Origin: Riptortus pedestris | Taxonomy: Eukaryota > Arthropoda > Insecta > Hemiptera > Alydidae | Length of the DNA: 64,000 nucleotides | Direction: 5' to 3' | Assembly: GCA_019009955.1 (NCBI GenBank) | Contig: CM032228.1 | Location: 124,490,001-124,554,000, forward strand | In this document: piece after piece, positions 26,435 to 64,000 of the stretch | Layout: every line of letters starts with the position of its first letter | How positions within the stretch are numbered: the first letter of the stretch is position 1 | Translations under genes and position numbers: made by a program | Notes under the pieces: model-generated | What the model saw: only the letters and a program-made list of their open reading frames with translations | The model's database searches: none | What the model was told of the DNA's origin: nothing

Positions 26435-26760
26435 TCCATTGAACCGAACCTGACAAAACTTGGTACGTCAATTACCATTTATTCTTCCATGTTTATAAGC
26501 TATATTAAAATATTTAGGTTAGAACGGGAGCAGGGGTTAAAAGGGAGGCCTGAAATTAAAATTCGCGATATTTCATTTTCTACTTGTTTTTCGGCAAACG
26601 TGCATATAACAAAAGTTGCTTACTTTGTTATTAAGAGTAACTTTTGTTTTAAACATTTTTTCGTATAACAATGTATGAAGCAAGTAATTTGCGTAGAACT
26701 TTGATATGCTCAACAATTCTTTCCAATATAAACTACCAGGTATGTCACCTGGATAAATTA
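26435..26760 (+). mobile_element. Family A fragment
   Basis: Carries one tandem unit (gggaggcctgaaatta... tttcggcaaacgtgc... aacaaaagttg), then accaggtatgtcacctgg, a region also seen in reverse near 13920. Its end was amplified into the adjacent minisatellite. Confidence 0.65.
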
Positions 26761-27011
26761 ATTCAAATCTATGTTAATATTTTATCCTTAATAATTCATA
26801 CCTATATTAATATTTTAATATTTTAATTCTTACCTATATTAATAATTCAAATCTATGTTAATATTTTATCCTTAATAATTCATACCTATATTAATATTTT
26901 AATATTTTAATTCTTACCTATATTAATAATTCAAATCTTTGTTAATATTTTATCCTTAATAATTCAAATCTTTGTTAATATTTTATCCTTAATAATTCAA
27001 ATCTATGTTAT
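26761..27011. repeat. AT-rich minisatellite, 84-bp then 33-bp period
   Basis: Units starting 'attcaaatct' lie at 26761, 26845 and 26929 (period 84), then at 26962 and 26995 (period 33). The 33-bp unit is the first part of the 84-bp unit. Confidence 0.85.
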
Positions 27012-27564
27012 TTAATTAACGCCAGTAACAGATTGTACCAAGTAAAGTATATTGCCCCCCACCTTCTATTCTCGCGAACATTAATTCATGGGAAACGCCA
27101 GTTTGCCCTTAAGTGTATTTAATACTTTATTTAATTAAAACGAGAACATTATTTGAACAAACATTTTTAGTATTGTGTAGATAATGTAATCAGATTCGTT
27201 AATATAATTTAATGTATTACAGGACTGAGATCCTAAATGAGCGGTAGGTTGGCACCACTGATGCTATTGAGGTGTGGGTGTACTTCCTTCGTCCTATTAG
27301 TTCTGCCGCTTCCCTGCCGACGCCATATTGGTCTATGTTTACATGTTTCTTGATGCTTATACTTTTAGCATGTAGTGTTATTCTCAGGAATGCGAATTTA
27401 TTTAATTCTCATAAATAAATAATTTTAAATGATGAACTCTGGGGAGGTACACCTAGCTATTTATGGTGTTTATTTACTCTGCTCCGTTAATATATGATAT
27501 ACTTTACTGAACACACTGTGTACGAATATGAATATACTGTTTACAATCGAGACTTACAAAAGAG

Positions 27565-27568
<4 letters not shown>
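27012..27568. other. No recognised feature
   Basis: Contains a slightly GC-richer stretch at 27270-27330 (cttcccttcgtcc-like), no ORF. Confidence 0.4.
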
Positions 27569-27630
<62 letters not shown>

Positions 27631-27631
27631 T
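27569..27631. repeat. (TA)n(GA)n compound microsatellite
   Basis: (TA) to 27612, then (GA)10. Confidence 0.97.
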
Positions 27632-27639
27632 GTAGATAT

Positions 27640-28663
27640 AATAGGTAGACAGATATTTTTGAGACAAAATACAAGAAGTATGGGGTCTGTACAAGTGGGA
27701 TGTGAATGCAGCTGTTTGAACGTGTTTATTGTTGTTTTTTTTTGTGCGTGTGTGTTTGTGTTTGTAGTCATATGTTTACGGTAGGGGGAGGCACCGTTTT
27801 GTCCATGGCCCATGAGGAAGGTGGAGTGTTCAAGGAATATAATTACTCTAGATTAGCTGTTAGAAGGGACAAGACTTTCTTCTCTCAGCCTTAATCCCTT
27901 CGAATTCGGCTCTCTGGCAGGGTTCCTTCTACAGCCTTATTTCTCAGCTGTACAGCTCCAGGCTCTCCTTCTCGAAAGGGTTATTAAATATCTTCTAGCA
28001 ATAGAATTTAATTACAATATTCAGATTTTGTACAAGATTAAGCTGTTCGTAATTAAGTAATGCCATTTGTACAATAGATTAACTAATATATACATTCATT
28101 TTATAAGAGGAAAAAAAGGAAGATTTAAAAAAGTCCGTCACGCAGGGGTTGCGTAAAATAAGCTTATATCCCACATGTTGAAAGATTCACTCATCTCAGT
28201 ATATATTCTCTAAAACCAAAAAAAAAAAAGAAAGAAAAAAAAGAAGAAAAAAAAGAAAGAATAGAAGTGGGTGGTCAATAAATCTTATTTGATTACGTTA
28301 TCAAACTAACAATTTGCATGTACCTCACATAATAAAGGTACGTTGAAAGCAATATTTGGTAAATATATTAGGAATTTGACGTTTCGTGATGCATTATCTT
28401 ATTTTTAATGTGAGATGACTAAAATTGGCGGTTTACAGAAGGCTAAAATATAAAACATATCATTCATTATCTCTGTTAATATTGGACATATTACGAATAA
28501 TAACGTAGATATTTTGAATTTTCTAAATTTTCTCCCTCTCTGAACCCCCATCCCGCTGGTCAGATTTCAGCATTTAACGAACTTGATTTTTGTTTGACAT
28601 AAAACGTTTAAATATTAAGATTGGTACCGATCAAACAGAAATGGCGCACTCTAGGGGGGCACT

Positions 28664-28711
<48 letters not shown>

Positions 28712-28985
28712 TAGGGTCGATGGACATTTGTGTAAATTTTTCGAAAATCGTTTTATGAGTACGACCTCAATAGCTGATTCCCCTTAAGAGGAAAATGCTA
28801 AAACGAATCAATGAATCCTATTTGTTCTTAAGATATGCGTAATTTTGCATCTTATGACAAAGGAATAAATTTCTCCGAACTGTCGGCAAGCTGATGTAGT
28901 TTCATATCAACCTAAGTGATCGACAGCCATATAAGATAAGAATAGTTCCAACGGTGGTCATCGCCAAGGATATTTGACTACAAAT
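27640..28985 (+). mobile_element. Second copy of the 18568-type element (27640-28110, 28860-28985), interrupted
   Basis: 27640-28110 matches 18930-19430 (gattagctgttagaaggga, ccttaatcccttc, caatattcagattttgtaca). 28860-28985 matches 19500-19625 (ctgtcggcaagctgatgtag, gatcgacagccatataagat). The two parts are separated by a family B insertion. The left arm is missing. Confidence 0.6.
28111..28859 (+). repeat. Family B element with (TA)n inside the previous element
   Basis: Landmarks: gtccgtcacgcaggggttgc, cccatcccgctggtcagatt, ggtaccgatcaaacagaaat, (TA)n at 28668-28709, then gtcgatggacatttgtgtaa and tacgacctcaatagctgatt. Confidence 0.7.
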
Positions 28986-29258
28986 AATGTCTATTAACAT
29001 TTTTCTGAAAGGGGAGATATTTACCCATATTACTAGCAAACTGCATAATTATTCTAATGCACACAAATTAAAAATTTGTAATTGTTAGGCATTTATTAGC
29101 GAATTTCATTCAAAATATAGAGTAGGCATTTTTGCTGTGACTTGTATATTTTATTTCCAATGTACATCCACTTCTGTAATTAAGTTCAAAATTTCGTGAT
29201 CTTTATACTTTGACTTTCAAATAAACCCTATTTCCTTGTTCTGCCACTGAAATTACAT
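28986..29258. other. No recognised feature
   Basis: Short AT-rich spacer. Confidence 0.45.
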
Positions 29259-29463
29259 TATTTATTAACGTCCACTTTTTGCAACTAAGGCTAATTGGGA
29301 CGGGCTATCTACAGGTTGCCACCCTTTTCTATCCAGGGTGGGACTAAGGATTTTATTTAATGAATGCCCTCACTAAATAAATTTCCTTGCCCAGGCGGGA
29401 ATCGAACCCGCCACTCTAGGTTTACCATGTGAGATTAAGGTCAACGCTTTAACTCACATGGCC
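29259..29463 (-). mobile_element. tRNA-derived SINE (type 1), best-preserved reverse copy
   Basis: Minus-strand head: GCCATGTGAGTTAAAGCGTT, then gtaaacctagagtggcggg and the B box GGTTCGATTCC; body tagtcccaccctggatagaa; tail agtggacgttaataaa. Near-identical flanks ctgaaattaca / ctgaaataca look like a target duplication. Confidence 0.82.
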
Positions 29464-30389
29464 TCTGAAATACAATATAGCTTATGTTTTCAGCTCTTTC
29501 TTTAATCAAATTGGAGATATCCGTTGGCCAAAATCCAGAAGACATTGTATACATTTTAACGTACATTTACTAATTCCGACAAGTGTCCTGATGTGTGTGT
29601 TTTTCCGGCAAGTCTTCCTATGTAAACATACCATCATGGACCTATGGCGTAATTATGAGGGTTCGAATAATTCCGTGGAATGAATTGGTTTGAGGAATAA
29701 ATTATGGAATGAATAGGTCAGAGTTTTCATCATGACTTTTTTGAACCTCGAAGTTTCCTTGTATTTCATAAAGGGATTTTCTATCAGTGTCATTGGAGGT
29801 ACAAACACCTAAGGAGTCCACTATTTGTAAAAGTCATCATGGCAGCAGGATCTTTGGAAGACACATATCAAAGGAAAGCGAAGTGACAGACTCGAATAGA
29901 GCTACTGCAAGGCTTTCTAATGTTCAGCCAGGCATAGTCCACGATCTCCCTCTTAAGTAAGATCTGTCTTACAATGGCCTTTTATCGAGGATATGGGCAT
30001 GAGTAATTCAACAGTAGATGGACGATAACCTTTATTATTTTCAGGTTAGTGAACAACTGGACAACCTTTGCTGCATTCAATCATGGAGACTATATACTGG
30101 CGATAGTGGACACATTGGCTTCAGAAGCAAATTGATGGGGCTCATAGTAGGTATGTGGATATGAAATGGACGCTCTTCAGTATTTCTTATTTTCTATGGA
30201 ATTTTGCATAATTTCTTTCCTCTTATCAGCTGAACAAATTGCAATGATCTATACAGTGAGCAATAACTTGAATGGATTTAATTATTTGTTCAAATCAGTT
30301 TAACATTTCCTCCAGGCAGCTAAATTAAAGAGGTTCTTCATTTTTGCGTATATAACTAATGAATACAAGTAAGTCACATTTTTTTATAA
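29464..30389. other. Region downstream of the carrier gene, nothing recognised
   Basis: No ORF or shared repeat. Lies beyond the putative poly(A) signal. Confidence 0.45.
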
Positions 30390-30395
30390 TTTATT
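30390..30395 (-). promoter_or_regulatory. Polyadenylation signal AATAAA
   Basis: Minus-strand AATAAA about 475 bp downstream of the carrier stop and 30 bp downstream of the stop of the 145-aa ORF. It is the first canonical hexamer after the terminal exon, so the transcript probably ends near 30365-30380. Confidence 0.5.
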
Positions 30396-30424
30396 GTAAA
30401 ATATCTTCTTTTTTTTTTTTTAGT

Positions 30425-30862
30425 TTAAACACAAAATATTGCTGCAGCAGCTGTCAGAATGACACTTAAAGTACCATGTCCACCGAGTAATTGGCATATC
30501 ATGATTCCAATTTGTGCAGTCGAATAAATGGTTAGTTCTTTATCTAAAAGATACACTATTGCAATGCTAACACTTACCATGGCTACGACTGACAAAGGGA
30601 AACCAAACACTTTCGTCATACCTCTTCCTACATTCAGACAACCTGATACTAGGCTCTTACCGAAAATGAATGTATAAAGTGAGCAGAAGGATTTAATCAG
30701 CTGTAATATGCAAATTAAGCCTCTAATGAATGTATATAGACACCATGTGTCCCGGAGAAGTCTGACCATGAAAAAGGCATGCCTGAAGAGTGACCATCCA
30801 GCCACAACGCATTGTGCCATACCGCTAACTGATGTATGATCATCGCTTTCGAATGCACTCAT
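30425..30862 (-). CDS. Unrecognised downstream ORF in the carrier terminal exon (145 aa)
   Basis: ATG at 30862-30860 lies five bases after the carrier stop codon (TGA-agatc-ATG) in a different frame, and the ORF stays open to TAA at 30427-30425. The product starts MSAFESDDHTSVSG and has about four hydrophobic stretches (roughly residues 15-35, 40-70, 85-107, 118-145), with charged or polar turns such as RLLRDTW and LDKEL. I do not recognise the family. Such a length is unlikely by chance in this AT-rich DNA, and an AATAAA lies 30 bp past the stop. It may be a second cistron, an alternatively spliced coding exon, or fortuitous 3'UTR. No splice acceptor of its own is obvious. Confidence 0.4.
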   Translation of the reverse strand: MSAFESDDHTSVSGMAQCVVAGWSLFRHAFFMVRLLRDTWCLYTFIRGLICILQLIKSFCSLYTFIFGKSLVSGCLNVGRGMTKVFGFPLSVVAMVSVSIAIVYLLDKELTIYSTAQIGIMICQLLGGHGTLSVILTAAAAIFCV

Positions 30863-30867
30863 GATCT

Positions 30868-63639
<32,772 letters not shown>

Positions 63640-63689
63640 CTTTAAATGTAAAGAACAATTAATTTTAAATAACGTTGTTTCAAAATTTC

Positions 63690-63800
63690 CAAAGTTTTAG
63701 ACCTGTGGGTTCGATTCCCGTAAAGGCAGAAGGATTTCTTTTTTTGACAAACACTCTCAGAGTCGTCACCCGTCCTGAATACCAGGACATTTAGAAATTA
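63690..63800 (+). mobile_element. Possible SINE fragment
   Basis: B-box-like GTGGGTTCGATTCCCGTAAA at 63704, then a body with gacaaacactctcagagtcg and acccgtcctgaat. It resembles the tRNA-derived type but is diverged. Upstream of carrier exon A. Confidence 0.4.
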
Positions 63801-64000
63801 CATCCCTTTATCTATCTTTATAGGCAAAGGTGTTTTATATTCACAAATTTTCAAAATCAAACCCAAACATAGTGACCATATTATCTTTCAATTAGCTGAT
63901 TTCCCGGTACTTATCGATTATCGGGAGACCACCCATTTAAAGACGATTATTAAATCATAATTAAAAGAAAATCACTTTAGTAGTTAAAATGACACTTCTA

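Noticed and set aside
26761..27011. CRISPR-like array
   Set aside because: Units are adjacent with no unique spacers; it is an AT-rich minisatellite in a eukaryotic genome.
29370..29463. Possible functional tRNA gene
   Set aside because: The tRNA-like A and B boxes are part of a repeated SINE with a conserved non-tRNA body and tail, and the fold lacks a proper acceptor stem.

Overview
This is a eukaryotic, almost certainly metazoan and most likely arthropod, nuclear window. It is AT-rich, gene-poor and packed with transposable elements. The evidence is one intron-rich gene of the mitochondrial carrier (SLC25) family with canonical splice sites, a BEL/Pao LTR retrotransposon (a metazoan-restricted group), Penelope-like elements, a mariner-type element with an arthropod-style helix-turn-helix N-terminus, an R1/Jockey-type LINE gag remnant, tRNA-derived SINEs, and many long (TA)n and (TG)n microsatellites. 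There is no sign of prokaryotic organisation. Species-level assignment is not possible from the sequence alone.

The only confident host gene lies on the minus strand. Six exons (63639-63532, 63046-62968, 60340-60165, 58444-58277, 58204-58057, 31043-30868) join in compatible phases into a 284-residue C-terminal product with all three SLC25 repeats. It is closest in my reading to the ATP-Mg/Pi (SCaMC, SLC25A24/25-like) carriers. The 5' end, including any EF-hand region, is beyond the right edge of the window. The last intron is about 27 kb and holds most of the transposons. Five bases after the carrier stop codon, in another frame of the same terminal exon, a 145-codon hydrophobic ORF begins and runs to a stop 30 bp before an AATAAA signal: a possible second cistron.

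Left part (1-30 kb): no supported host gene. It holds copies of two abundant repeat families (here called A and B), SINEs, two large Penelope-type inverted-repeat elements, a pogo/Tigger-like MITE inserted in a tandem repeat, a LINE gag remnant, a hAT-like fragment and microsatellites. Middle (31-47 kb, intronic): family A copies, one of them split by a young 4.7-kb BEL/Pao element (1000-bp LTRs differing at about three sites, TSD CTTAT, gag and protease remnants, no RT, RNase H or integrase), followed by a dense array of family A copies with internal duplications. Right part (47-64 kb): family B copies, a second SINE type, a mariner-type element keeping only the DNA-binding half of its transposase, two Penelope-like remnants, a probable solo LTR and the five upstream carrier exons.

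The most interesting signals are the downstream ORF behind the carrier stop codon, hammerhead-ribozyme-like cores inside Penelope-type inverted repeats (one arm has lost exactly this core by a 31-nt deletion), the Helitron-like 3' ends of family A (GC-rich hairpin then CTAG|T next to TA tracts), and a duplicated primer-binding-site junction inside the BEL/Pao LTR.
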